Source of the DNA: Tupaia tana
Taxonomy: Eukaryota; Chordata; Mammalia; Scandentia; Tupaiidae
Direction of reading: 5' to 3'
Assembly: GCA_026018925.1 (NCBI GenBank)
Contig: JAKSZU010000002.1
Location: 87,944,475 to 88,008,474 of the forward strand
Length of the DNA stretch: 64,000 nucleotides
Part shown: piece after piece, positions 1 through 13,231 of the stretch
How the letters are laid out: every line of letters starts with the position of its first letter
Numbering within the stretch: the first letter of the stretch is position 1
The notes under the pieces: generated by a model
Told to the model about the DNA's origin: nothing
The model's database searches: none
Seen by the model: the letters and a program-made list of their open reading frames with translations, nothing else
Position numbers and translations under genes: made by a program

Positions 1-609
1 CTACCTCTGATACACAGATTTTTTTTTGTAGGAATCTTTTAGTGTCCTTTGTTCATTTTGAATGGGTGAATATAATTAAAACTAGACAGGATAATCTGCA
101 ATGTAAACTCATGCAATAACACGTATGGAATAAAGTATTATTTGTTGGGATTAAATAAATAAGGCACAATTACCCACCTTTCTCTACCAAGTAGCTACCA
201 TCTTCACTTACAATTGGCAAAAATCTATGGTAGGAGAATAGAAAGAAATACATGGGACTAGTAATGTTCACTTTGATTGTATATTAGTAAGAAGCTTAAT
301 ATATTTTCTACACAATAAAAGTTCCAGTATTTTCTTTCTATGCTTTAATGTGTCTCCTTGTCTATTCCTAAAATGTGTATATGCCACACTGGAAGCCACT
401 AATGGGTACTAGTTATCCTTATTTCAAAAGCTACCCTATCTTACCTTTCTATATTTAGGTTATATCTAAACATTTTTTGGGTGTTTTTTTCTTAGAAATG
501 TTACAATGCTATTTAAAAAGTTGTAGCATAAATTACACATTTGCTAAGTAAAAACACTGCAGTTTGGGTTAATTATCTTATCCATTTGGATATCTTCCCT
601 AAGAGTAGT

Positions 610-1122
610 GTATTAGTCATGGTTTAACTAGAGAAACAAAATAAGTAACATACATGAGAGTCTGTGAAAAAGATTAAAGTACACATTCATTTTGGTACAA
701 AAAAGTTGACATCCATGCACAAATTTTTAATAATATCCATTTTTCCACAAACTTTTTGGAGGCCTCTTGTATATTAGGAAATTTATTCTAAGACTCTAGC
801 ATAAGCAATTGTGGGGACTGGCTAGACATGTCAAAAATCTGAGGGCAAGCCATAGGAAGAGAGGGTGGAATTCAGGCATGAGCTAAAGCTTCTGTCCATG
901 GCAGAATTTCTTCTTCAAATAAGTTCCACTTCTGTTCTTAAAGCCCTTCAACTGACTGACTCAAATGTACCCAGGTTATCTAAGATTATCTCTTGTATTA
1001 AATTAGGTGGATTATGGATTTTAATCATTAACTACAAAATACTTTCTCAGCAACATAGATTGGTGTTTGAATAAGTAGGACCACAGTCTAGCCAAGTTGA
1101 TGTATAAGACTGAACATCACAG
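610..1122 (+). mobile_element. Old L1 3'UTR fragment, interrupted by a MITE
   Basis: Starts with GTATTAGTCATGGTTTAACTAGAGAAAC and ends near TAGCCAAGTTGATGTATAAGACTGAACATCACA, the ends of a widespread L1M-type 3' region known from mammals. The middle is interrupted at about 650-775 by the palindromic MITE. The short frame at 865-1074 lies inside it and is not a gene. Confidence 0.65.
650..778. mobile_element. Palindromic MITE, family 1 (copy 1)
   Basis: Diverged inverted ends (AGAGTCTGTGAAAAAG / CCACAAACTTTTTGGAGGCCTCTTGTA) around an AT-rich core. Same plan as the copies at 43496 and 57373. Confidence 0.5.
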
Positions 1123-2365
1123 GTAGCAATTATCTCTATAGTCACAGAATATTACTGTTCATTCATATAGGGAGACAAAGTTTTGTTTAAATAGCTACTA
1201 TATGTAACTGTAAGCATTTAATTTTCATTTAAATTTTTTTCACTCTAATCGTATGATGCAAAATTAAATGAAACTCCTTGTTAAAACAAAGTCTACCAAA
1301 CTTACTATACTGCTTCTGAGAAGCTCCAGCATCCAGAGAAGGAGTGAGACCACCTTGTCCTGACCTGGAGTTCCAGCCTCTGTGTCCCCACATGAAGCCC
1401 CCAGTAGTCATGCCCAGGAGCTCGCTAACACCAGGGCAGGAAGATCCCACTGCTATTTGTAACTCCAGGCTAGCTGAGTAGGATTCTACTCTTTAAAGAC
1501 AAGTTATTTATGCCTCTGAAAGGCTATGTGAAGGTAGAAGGATAGAGATGGCAACTTAGATCCCTGCCAAGGTTTGATACTATTTTCTGTATTTGATACT
1601 ATAGGCTCAATAACTCAGGTATTACCACATATCTACTGTGAGACTTGAATTTTCTTTGGGGTTATCAATTACTTACACAACTGTTCTTAATGTAAGGCTT
1701 GTGGGGATTTATATTCAACCTTTACAAGTGGGAAACACTCATGTAAGCTTCATAATACAAGAGGTGCATGGACATCCTTGTAAAGGGGACATTTCATAGA
1801 GAGCTAACCAATGTTACCTTGAAAAAATATTACTGAAGATTAGATTTCCTTTCTAAGGGTAGACATTACTTGCACTGTACTATTTTGATGACATTTCATT
1901 TTTATATTGATATGCCAATTGAAAATTATGAAATGGTATATGGTCGGGAGATTTTGTTTGATTAAATTCTAAAAAAACTGAAGGGTGTCTTTTATTTAAG
2001 TATGCCTGAAGTCATTCCGAATAGGTGATGCCTGCTTTTTCAAAGGTTAGCCAGTAGTTTAACATACATGCAGAAAGAACTCAAGCACAGTCTTGGGAGA
2101 GCTATTAAGTGAGAAGTAGGAACATCTAAAAGACAGGTTTCCTTTCTTTGTTCTCTTAAAAGGTTAGTGTCAGTTGATAATTACTTTTGTATTGGCGAAT
2201 TCAATTCCTAAATGTTTTAGTTGGTTTGATAATTATTTTAAAAGTATTAGCAGTTACCTATTACCATTTTAAGGTTTTTAGTTTGTTATTAATGCGATAG
2301 GAAAGAAACAAATGTCTAAAATCAATTTTTTAAAAGAATTATTTTATTTAACTTTATCTATCTAT
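1123..2365. other. Downstream flank, no feature recognised
   Basis: AT-rich unique-looking sequence. 1321-1450 is GC-richer with a short minus-strand frame but no recognisable protein similarity. Confidence 0.5.
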
Positions 2366-2369
2366 TTAT

Positions 2370-2507
2370 TTATTTTAATTTGTCCAGAGAAGGACAAATT
2401 AGGGGGGAAGGGGAGTAAGAAAGCAAGCCGCTAGGTCTGGGTCTTGAACCGTGGTCGGTCATGTGGAAGTCCAGAACCCTTAACTACCATGCTACTTGCC
2501 GGCCCCT
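2370..2507 (-). mobile_element. Short-type tRNA-derived SINE
   Basis: Ends on the plus strand with ...GCTACTTGCCGGCCCC, the reverse complement of the SINE 5' head, preceded by the Pol III B-box complement and a purine-rich stretch. Diverged. Confidence 0.75.
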
Positions 2508-3085
2508 AAAATCACTTCTTAACACAAAATGCATGGCTCATTCTGATGAAGTCACATACAAAGGGGAAAACAGAACCTGTAATAAACATAGTAAAGCCAA
2601 CTGGGTTAGAAGCAAAAGGCTACGGGATTAGGTGTATGTAGTTTACACTGTATATATTAATAAATCTTTTCAGTCCTAGTAAAATTATCTGGAGTATTTA
2701 AGAGGAAACAATTCTTCAGACCCAAATGCATTTAAGCTCTAAGGATTGAGCTATCTCATTTTTCCCCTTCACTGGTTCATTAGTAGAGCACTCACTTAAG
2801 AATAACTACTTATTTGCACAGTGACATTCCAGAGAATGTAAAATGATGGAGGAAGGAAGCTAAATTATCCTTTGCTTTCAACCAAAAAGATGAGGGGTTT
2901 AAAACAATTAAAAAAAATTCTCAAACCTATTTTGAAAAAATAACCACTGTTGATAAAATAAGGGAATTTTACATTAGCAATTTTGACATCTTTCGTTGAG
3001 AGACTAAAACAAACCAAAAAAGCCCGACAAGTGTTCTATGGCTTAGAAATGAAATAATTGCACAATTTCAATTTCCACTAAAATA

Positions 3086-3091
3086 TTTATT
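3086..3091 (-). terminator. Candidate polyadenylation signal AATAAA
   Basis: AATAAA in the minus orientation, about 1.86 kb after the stop. AATAAA-like hexamers are frequent in AT-rich DNA; no cDNA evidence was available. Confidence 0.3.
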
Positions 3092-3144
3092 TAACTGATA
3101 TTTTACAGAAATAAATAATAGCAGTTTTCTAATACAGGTTAAGT

Positions 3145-3171
3145 GTATATATATATATATATATATATATG
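3145..3171. repeat. (AT)n microsatellite
   Basis: Uninterrupted TA dinucleotides just beyond the likely 3'UTR side, followed by a T-run. Confidence 0.95.
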
Positions 3172-3344
3172 TAATTTGTTTTTTTTTTTTTTACAAAATT
3201 TAAGCATATCAAATTGCTTTCCCTAAACATAGCTTAAAAAAAGAATACTAGGAAACAAACAAAAAGAAATACTGAAATAATCACATTATTCAATGATAAC
3301 TGTAGGCCTTCTGAATCTCAGCATGACACATGATTTCACACAAG

Positions 3345-3560
3345 AATGTTTAGAGTTGGAGTCAGGGACCTAGGTTCCACTGGTTACTGGCTACGTGTCA
3401 TAGGCAAAGTTCTCAGTATTTCTGAACTTCAGTTCTCTAGCTCATAAACAGGAATGATATTAATTACATCAACTTCACAGGACTGTTAAGAAATTAAACA
3501 CACAAATGTACAGGAAAGCTCTTTGTAATATGTAAAGAGCTACAAAAATAATAGTTCTGC
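3345..3560 (-). mobile_element. MIR-like ancient SINE in the 3'UTR
   Basis: Diverged MIR-type sequence: GTGTCATAGGCAAAGTTCTCAG, AACTTCAGTTCTC, AACAGGAATGATATTAAT and GGACTGTTAAGAAATTAAA follow the order of the MIR consensus. Confidence 0.6.
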
Positions 3561-4946
3561 GTAATTTCATAAAAAAGAATCAATATAGATCTCACTTCAA
3601 CTGAAGAGCAAGCACCAAAAATGTGTGTGTGTTTTCTTCAGTTGAATTACGTCACCCTATAAACCCAGAGTAAGAAAATGCACCTTAACTAAGCACCAAA
3701 GCCTCTCGGATGAATGTGATCCAGGGGATATATTTCTATTACAGTTTTCTGGGCAGTATGGTAGGAGCTAATGAGCCCCAAGAGTCATTTAAAACTCTGA
3801 AGGCTCAAAGAAAACAAATCAAAACAAGAACATCTGTATTACATTAAACAGCTAGGATACAAGCTACTCCTTATTTAGTGACTTCAAAGTCCATTAATTC
3901 TTCACAGAAGAAGAAACACTCTGTTATTAACACTTGCAATTATTTGCTTAAGTGAACATGGCATCCTCTTGTTCAAAAGATCAAATACTAGACCTTAAGG
4001 AAGGAATAACTGGAATAAAACAACTAACTCTATCATAAATTTTGATATTAGTGGCTAAAAAGTTTACTAAGAACATGAGAAAGGAAAAGAATCTAAGACA
4101 TCAATACAATAATGATTAAAAAAACCCTGCCATATTTCCATGCTACAATGATAAGACCTAAATTGTAAAAAAATTGTATATATACAGATACATCCATCTT
4201 AACACATATAAAAACTTAACAGTAAGAAAAACTATGAGTAGAGAAAGCAGGTAATTTTAAGGCAAAAATGAATACACTTAAAAATGCTAGATAAACTGCT
4301 TACAATGACACGATTTAACAATGGAGATATGAAATGTTTTCAGTGTTTTGATTTTCAGTAGCAAGATGCAGAGAAAAGAAATAATTGCTTAATATTAACT
4401 TACTGTTGGAAGTTTTATTACTTTAGTCACTGTGTGTGGACTTATAGTCTAAACTTAATCAAATAACTAGGAGTTAATATAATTCATCTACTCAAAATAT
4501 TACTAGCAAGGTATTAGTGAATCATGTGATAAAGACATTGAAGGTCCTTCCAAAATCAGATCTATGTTGGTTAAAGACACTAGGTCATATAAAACTAGTT
4601 TATTTTCTCTCTTATTCCAACTCTTTTTAAAGATAAATCTGATGAAAACAAAAGTACGTATTTCTTCTCTTAATTCCCTTGCCTCATCAGATATAGATTT
4701 CTTTGGAATAAAAATAAATGTTTTATTAGGAGTGTAAAATAAAAAAATCTTTACAGATCTTCTGAAAACTGTATATTGAAAAGACTCAATAACCACTATG
4801 TCACTGTATAACCAAACAAAGAAACAAATGGTTTCAACTAGGAACAATGTTTACTGACATCTACTGGATTTAAAAAAAAACTTGTAACATTGCTCTAGAG
4901 CTGTGAAAGTTTATCAATACATTACAGTCTGTGGATTGGATCAAGT

Positions 4947-5043
4947 TCAGTCGAGCTCTTCAGTTTCTGTGGTAAAGAGGTCTGCCAGATCAGCTACAGT
5001 CAAGACGGAGGCCTCGGAATGCTTCCCTGATGAGCTTGTATGA
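4947..5043 (-). CDS. SHPRH: SHPRH last coding exon and stop
   Basis: Encodes [20 protein letters not shown] through the C-terminus FTTETEELD and a TGA at 4947-4949. The acceptor follows CCCTGCAG. The VADLADLF tail matches the SHPRH C-terminus; only the last few residues differ from my memory of human. Confidence 0.95.
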
Positions 5044-7656
5044 CTGCAGGGTTTCCCAAGTGAGCACCGACAGAAAGAAACCCCAACATATCAATGATTA
5101 TACTTGTAGCAATCGAAGCCTAGACACTTATTTGTTCCTTGGGTTTTGTAACTGGGCCATAAGAAATTCTCAGAAGAAAGTAGGTAATGAGATCATTATT
5201 GTATTTCTTCAAGATTTCTGAGATTTCTATATATTATATTATTCTCAGCTTTGTCATAAATTTTTTTTTTCTGCATGATTAATGAAACAAAGAAATAAAA
5301 CCCTAATAAATGCTAAGGCTCTCACTTTACAACTTCCTATCACCTACAGTCATCACTGAAAGTTAATTTGTTTCAAGAGAATTTCAATAGCTCTGCTAAT
5401 TGTTGTTTTATTTAAGCAGCTTAAATAAAAATCACTGGTCTGTAAGACTTGGGAATGAAAACAACAAGCTTCATGTTTTAGGTAAAAAGCTCCTGTGGTA
5501 AATTCTTTCTTTCCTATAAGCCACCAGTGGAAGGACATTTCTGGTTTCAAATCACTTCTTTGCTATGCAAAGTAGCTCTGTGGAAACAATCCCTTTTCAG
5601 GCAAAGAACTCTTCCTTGGCTATCCTCCAATCCTACCTTTCTGACAAGGATGAAGAAAGGCACTAGCTTATATTTTCAAAATGACTTTGAAGGAAAATTA
5701 CACTATAAATATTAGAGGGTTTTATGATCCCAAAGTGAAAATTTTTAAATTAAGACTGTATTGGTCTCTGCTTCTGTTCTGCCTTTGGAAGTGACATCAC
5801 AATTACCAGCCAAGTTTTAAGTCCAGATATTTCTATGTGCATGTGATGAAAAACAATAATGTACAAAGCAGCAATGTAAGTTCTGTTTCATACATACCAG
5901 GCTAAGGCTTTAAAGTCAGGCATTACTTCACTTAAGAAGTAATAATCCAGTGTGGCAAAGAAATACAAGAGTGTTTAAATATTTTTCCATGTGATAACCT
6001 ATTAATAAAATAACTTAAGGCAAATAAAGAATGTCCAGAGCATTAATTAAGAAAAACTGGATAAGTAAAATGTCATGGCTTGCTTTTAAGATATATCTGT
6101 ATTTAAGGCTTTTGTTATTATCTATGTGAGAAAGTTCCAAATACATTACCAAATTTAAACAAACAGGATCTACTTGTAGTAAACTGTAACCTACCTCCTC
6201 TCAGCAGTTTTCAGCATGGCCTGCATTCGTTCTTCTATTGTTGCTTTAATTAAGAATCTGTGTACAATAGTGGGTCTAGAAAGTACATAACAATTAAGAG
6301 TTTAAAAACATAGTAAGACAAATTAATATCAACTGGGTGCACAGATGGTATGTCTTATTCATCAGCTAGTGCCCAATTGTGGCAGGTACTGATGAAGATG
6401 CTGCTGGGGGAATTAGAACAAACTCTTTAATCTGCACAAACTAATTCTAATTAGGGGAGAGAGACAATAAACCCATGAAGAAATGAGTTTCAGGCACAGA
6501 CAATGGCAAGAGGAGGCCGACACGAGTTGACACATGAGAGATCGGAATGAGGCCAGAAAGCAGAGGAGGTGTAGGAAGAGCATTTGAAAAGAAACAAAAC
6601 ACACATACACCGTCCCTGAGCAGAGAACACACCTGGAAAATGCTTAAAATGTTCAAGGGGCTGAATGAAGGCAGAGGCATGTTGTCAGTAAAAGTGAGGT
6701 TGAGAGGTGGGCAGGGGTCAGATGATATAGGGTCTTACAGGACAGGCCAGAAATCTCAATTTCTGGGTTAAAATGGGAAACCCTCAGGGGGTTTTATGCA
6801 TGATTTGGTACACTGAGTCCTGGGGTGTGGAAGATGGACTGTCCAGCAGCAAGAGCGGAGCAGAGAAGCCAGTTAAGAAGGTCTGCAGTCATGCAGGTAA
6901 AAGAGGATGGACTGTAGATCTGGCATATCTTCTGGAAGTAAAAGTGAGAAGACTCGAATGAGGATCTGGATGTGAGATGTGAAGAAGAGTCCAGATTTCT
7001 GGTCTGAACAACTATAGATGATAAAACATCGTAAGATGGGGGAAGGCTTGGGGTGAGCGGGCAGTGTGGCAGGAACATAGTTTTGTTCTGTCCGTATAGA
7101 TTAGAACTGGAAATATGAAGCTGGGACAGACGCTAAAGGGGCTCGTCTGGGCTGGGAGCTATTTATTTTAAAGTCATTCACGTAGAAGGCGACTTAAAAC
7201 CCCAGGACCGGATGCACTGACAAAAGAAAATGTAGATAGAGAAAAAGAACTGGGCCAAGCCCCATGGCCTAGTAATGAAGGGAGCTGAAATCAACGTGGC
7301 TGCCCATAGTTTGCATTCCAGCCCTGGAAGCTTGAAAAAAAACGCTGGGCAAGTGTGCATGTGTATCCAAACTCCTGACAGGGTGGAAAAATTGAGAAGG
7401 GATTGTGGTATGACCACGCCTCCATCGGTGTGCTTTCTCTTTCCATCTTTTTGTCTCTCTCTGGTCAGCACATGCACTCTCTGGCAATTAAAAAAAGAGT
7501 TGATAGAGAAAAAAGAACCTCTGACCACTGGCAAAAACAGTAATTAATAACATGAAGAGCCTCATTTCAGTGGTATAGTAGGGACCAAACTTCAACTAGA
7601 AAAGTTGAAAGAGAATGGAAGAGGAGAAAGTGGAGGTGGAGGTAAACTGCAAAGGA

Positions 7657-7708
<52 letters not shown>

Positions 7709-10700
7709 GTAATTTTTGTAGAGGTTTTTGCTATAGGGCACATGCACTCACCAGAAAGACAGAGAGACAGAGAGACAGAAAGCGAGAAATCACCCCCCAG
7801 AAAGGACGGCCATGGCGCAATCCCTTCTCCTCTCGGGATCTTGGGCACGCATGCACACGCGCCTGGCATAAGTTTAAGTCACCGGGTCCAGGACTCGAAC
7901 TGTGGTTCACTACATGGGAGTTCTGCGACATAGCCATTACGCTAGCTGCTGGTCCCTATATATTTATTTTTAAAGATGAATAATAAACAAGAAGATACAT
8001 TTATATATCATTAGAAGAGTCCTTCAAAATATGGGAAGGGATAGGACCTAGGACACAAGGAATCTTGGCTTTGCAAGGAGAAGGGCCACTTCCTGTACTG
8101 TGACAAGAGGGAAGGCACACGCCGTGCCTGCTGTGCCTACAAGCCTGTTTCCACAGACCACATACCCGTGCCCCACCCAGAGCCAGCCCCTCTGCTTTCT
8201 CATTAGGTCCCAAATCCTTTTGCTTACTCATGGACATTGTTCTAGCATTCTTCTCTATCCCTTGCTTCATTAGTTTTTCTGTCTCTAATAAATCATTCTT
8301 TCTCCAATTTGAAAGGGAACAAAACTACCAAAAAACCGAATTCTTTATCTTATTATCCTTCTCTGCTCTTCTTTGCAGCAGAACTCAAAATACTAGTCCT
8401 CCTACCTACACAGAAGCAGCCGTGCATGTGGGTATGGCAGGGGAGGCAGAACAGTTATGCCTGAAACCTGCCACTGCTTTCACCAGATATCTGATTGTGG
8501 ATGAGGCAGCCAACCTTACTTTGTGTTTGTTAAATACATCAAATCCCATCTTTTCTTACACTCTAATTAGGTTGTCTTCACCACGCCATCAAAACTGGTT
8601 ATGATCTCCACGCTGCTAAACCTAATAATCAAGTCTCAATTCTCATCTTACTTGACATTGTGACAGCACATGATACAGTTGATCTTATCTGCTTCCTCGA
8701 GGCACGGTCTTTTCTTGGCTCCCAGGACACCCACCTTCTCATTTTCTTCCTGACTTTATTTGTCATATTTGTGGGTACCTTTTCTTCCCCCAGAGCCCTT
8801 TAACTTCCATACACCATGTAGCTTTCCTCCTCTACCTTGTTCCCTGGGTAATCAATTTTGCTTAGTCACATGACTTAAAAATACACCATGATATGCTGCT
8901 GACTTTCCAATGTCTCTCTCTAGTCCAGACTTCTCTTCTAAACTCTGAACCTGTTCAATTACAGACTAGATTCTCCATTTGGATAGCTAATAAACTGTAA
9001 TCCAAAGTGAGCTATTCTTCCCTTGCCGTGCTTTCTTTACCCTGTAGACTACTTTATCCTCCTAAGTGTCCAGGTCAAAGCCCATGGTGTCACTCTGGTT
9101 GCTCTCACATCTACGCCCAGTCTATCCACAAACACTACTGGTTTGCTCTTCAAAATCTATCCAGAACCCGACCACTCCTTACCGAGTGCCCTGCTGTTAC
9201 CACGCTCAGGTCACCTTCAGCTCTCACCAAGATGACTGTGATGGCCTCGAAGCCTCTGCCTGCATCTATTCCCCTCACTCCTCTTCCCCACCCTGGCCCT
9301 CACATAGCATTCAGGACGATTCTTTCAAAACTTCAGGTAGATCATGCCACTCCTTCGCTCACAGCCTTCCCATGGCTCCCTATTTCACAAAGCTCAAAAA
9401 CAGTGTCCTCACAGTGGCCTACTGGGCCTACTACAACTTCGCTCCCTGTCAAGCCCTCCACCTTCAAATCCTCTGCACTCTGCCTGGCTCGTTTTACTTC
9501 AGCAACTCTGGCTCCCTGATACTTCTCCAACATACTGGGCATACTTCTGACACAGGGCCTTCATACTTCACACACTTATTATATAAACAATAGTTTATCA
9601 TCTGTCTCTATACTAACTTCCTGACAAATAGAATGTAAGGTCCATGAGGGCATCTCAGTTATTTGGAATAGTGCCTGAAACACAGAAGGTGCTCAGTAAA
9701 ATATCTACTGAATAAAGCAAGTGGGTATTGCCTAAACAGGCTATTTAAACTGATGAACAAAAGAAGAGGTATCCCCCTCTATAACACAAAATCGTCCTCA
9801 GGGGAGGAGGAAGAAGATATGGAAGACTTTTGATAGACTCCTTAGAGAGCAAAAAACTACTTACTAGATAGCATACATAGTAAGACGGTTAGGCAGGACT
9901 TTTTATACTTGGGTTTTAAATCTGAGATGAGTTCAGCCTATGCTTTAGAAAAACATTGGTAAGGGGCCAGCAGGTGGTGTGGTGGTTGAGGGCACTGAAC
10001 TCCTACGTTGCCAACCACAGTTCAAGTCCCAGACCTGGTGGCTTGCTTTCTTCTCTCCTCTCTCTCACTCTGTCCCTCTCTGGTCAAATTAAAATGAATG
10101 AATGAATGAATGAATAAATAAAGTTAAATAATTAATTTCTTTTTAAAAAAGAAAAATACTGGAAGGACAAGTCATTGATGGTTGAAAATACAGAACAAGA
10201 CAAAAAGAAGAAAGACATAACTACATTTTAAATGACACTGGTGGTACTTTCTAACAAGTCTGCATTTATTATGCTATGTTACTTTGACTTATTTTGTTAA
10301 GGGCTTGTTTAATGAACATTTGTCTTTCCTGCTTACAATTAAAATCCTTTATTAGCTCTTCTAGCTATCGTTTATAGAGCAGTCTGTACTTCTGAGTACA
10401 GCAAGGAAGACCTCATATTCTGTCACTCTTTTTCTCAGACTTCATACTCCAGCAATTCTAAACTCCTTACAGTCCCTAGAAATGGCATGTCATTAATCGT
10501 GTCTGTTTTTGAATATGCAACTCTCTCTGGCTGTGTGAATACTTTTTTCTAACCCAATTTTAAAACAATCCTGGGGCCAGGAGGTGGCGTGGTGATTAAG
10601 ATGTTGGATCCCACATGGCCAGCTCCATGGTTCCAGTCTCAGACCCACCATGAGGGGCATGTGTGTGTGTGTGTGTGTGTGCCCAAAATCTTGAGAGGAG

Positions 10701-11071
10701 AATGGAGATGGGATTGTGGTGTGGCAATCTCCCCTAGCGGGTGATTTCTCATTTTCTCTCTCCAGTGGGCACATGTGCCCGAAGGCAAAAAGATCTACAA
10801 AAAAATAAAATAATCTTGCTAGATTCAACCTAGTAAAGTCTTTCCTGACTCTCTAGATACTGATCATTGTCTTCTTTGGTTAACACAGTATTTATATTAT
10901 ATTTTTACACATTCTATCACGTTATTTTAAATAATTTGTTTCCTGTACTATGTAGTGACCTTCTTGGGGAATAGATTATGTCTTATTCAGTTTAAATCTT
11001 TAGTATCTAGCATAGTATCTGACATACACTAGGTGATCAGTAAATATTTAATGGGTACTTGGTATGGATGT

Positions 11072-11106
<35 letters not shown>

Positions 11107-11556
11107 GTTTAAGGCATTAAACATCCAGGTAATGTATCTCAGAGGTCTTATCAATTCTCCATTCTGGTATTTGAATATGGTAGTACACATTCATAATTTT
11201 CATTCACTATTAGGTTTGCCTTGTGCCTTAAACTAAACCTAACTATCTCTTAGAGTTGAACTAGGATGTCCTTTTTCAAGAGTAAAAATTTAGAAAGGGC
11301 CAATGGTTTTCAGTTGGACATGAGGTTTATCTTTGTTTAAACACAAGCTACTTTAGACAATCAAAAATGGATTTTTCTTGAAGTCATGACAGCTGCCTTG
11401 TACTCTGCAGCTACCTTAAGTATTTTTTAAAAATAATGATTTAATTACTTACATTATAATAAATTTTTATTTATTATAGATTATAACTTTTCAATTTACT
11501 ATTATTTATTCTTTATTTATTATTATTATTATTCAATTTGACTAGAGAGAGAGAAC

Positions 11557-11614
<58 letters not shown>

Positions 11615-13191
11615 AGAGAAAGTAAACCGCCAGGTCCGGGGATCAAATTGCATTTGGCCATCTGAAAATCTAGCACCTTAACCACCATGCCACCTGCCAT
11701 GCCTGTTTTAAGTAATTCTAATAAGCTTTTTGATGAAGTTATTATGTTTTTGTAGGATTGAAGACAAAAATCTGGTAGAACTTGAAGGTTTGTTGCTTGG
11801 AATAGGAAAAGGTGGAATTTTCATGCTTTTGCTCATATAATAATGTTTAAAAACTTAATAAATAAGAAAGTAATTAAAACAACTATGACAAACACAAGGA
11901 GCTTAAATGCAGATCTGGAATCTTAACAAAACCTGAAGCAATGAGACTGATGCTAATTAGTGCTTACTTTGTCTGTCCAATTCGGTGCACCCTCCCTATG
12001 GCCTGAAGCTCATGGGCGGGGTTCAATATGGGCTCCACCAGGAGAACATGAGTTGCTTCAATGATAGTTAATCCATTAGAACCTGTGTGCAGGGGCAGCA
12101 GCAAAATATTGATTTGGGGATCACGTTTAAATGCTGAAAGATTCTCCTAAAAAAGAAAGGTACATTTTAATTTTAGCTGGATCAGCTAAAATAAGAGCAG
12201 TAAGTTATAGCTCACACTAAAGATGTCCAACAGTATTTATTAAGTTGTGAAATATAATAACTAAGTAAAATTAAATGTACGATTGCCAATTTTAGAAAAT
12301 GTAAATTTGTTGCTTGACTTGAGCTACAAAGAAAAGTATAATGTGAGCTCTCTTGTTCTTTATAAGATATAATGGAATCACAGAGAGAGAGAGATGCATG
12401 TGCCTATGCACATTGACCTACATGAGTTTAGAAGAAAAAGAGAAAAATAATGTAACAGAGTGAATGTGAAATCAAGAGATGTAAATGTGCTAAATTCTCA
12501 CTTGGTCTTTGTGTGTGGTGTGTGTGAGCACTCATGCCATAGGGTGTGCACTTGTCCTTGCGTTGAGAATTACGTAAGAACAAGTTTGACCACATGCACT
12601 TTTGCCAGATACAGTCTTTAGAACCTAATCCCAGCAGGAGGAGGCCGCTGTCCTTTCTAAAAGTGTATCATAGGCAATCTTATCCTACGTTAAAGAACGT
12701 GACCTCAAGTCAGATCTTTTGGAGAAAAAAAAAAATGAAGGTCTTGTTACGGGTATAGCTGAACAGATCAAAAATACAGTTTCTCTACTTTGCTTTTAAT
12801 GTTAATTTTATAATTTATATCATGAATAAACCTGCTATTTGGCTTATATGACACAAGACAATAAATGTAAGTAAGCTAGCGAACAGAGGTTCCAATTTAA
12901 ATAAACTCTTGGCATACCTGAAATGTCTTAACGCGACTGATCTGTGCAAATTCCATGTTGTTGTCAGTGAGAGCTTTTGAAATAATATCTAATACATCTT
13001 GCCACTAGAACACATAAGACAATAAGAAAACCAATATTACATATAGCTCTCATCTAAAGAGCATTTGAAAAGGGACTAAATTAAAATAACTTTCATACTT
13101 CAGAGTTACCTAAATAAAACAAAACAAAATCTCAAATATTGAACCATCAATATCATTTAAATCCACCTTAAAATAGTACTGATGTACACAA

Positions 13192-13231
<40 letters not shown>

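Larger units (their letters stand above)
3065..4946 (-). other. SHPRH: Probable SHPRH 3'UTR
   Basis: AT-rich sequence directly after the stop codon. It is mostly free of lineage SINEs apart from an old MIR (3345-3560). Its downstream limit is an inference from a candidate AATAAA at 3086-3091. TTTATT on the plus strand also occurs at 4722-4727 and 4414-4419, so shorter isoforms are possible. Confidence 0.45.

Noticed and set aside
7615..7983. 122-codon frame with Val-Cys and Tyr-Ile repeats
   Set aside because: Translation of (GT)n(AT)n and a SINE. The recurrent [15 protein letters not shown] and [14 protein letters not shown] peptides elsewhere are also SINE frames.
9007..9593. Overlapping open frames of 170 and 175 codons on the plus strand
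   Set aside because: They lie wholly inside the L2-like 3' region; three overlapping frames are open at once and no conserved domain is visible.
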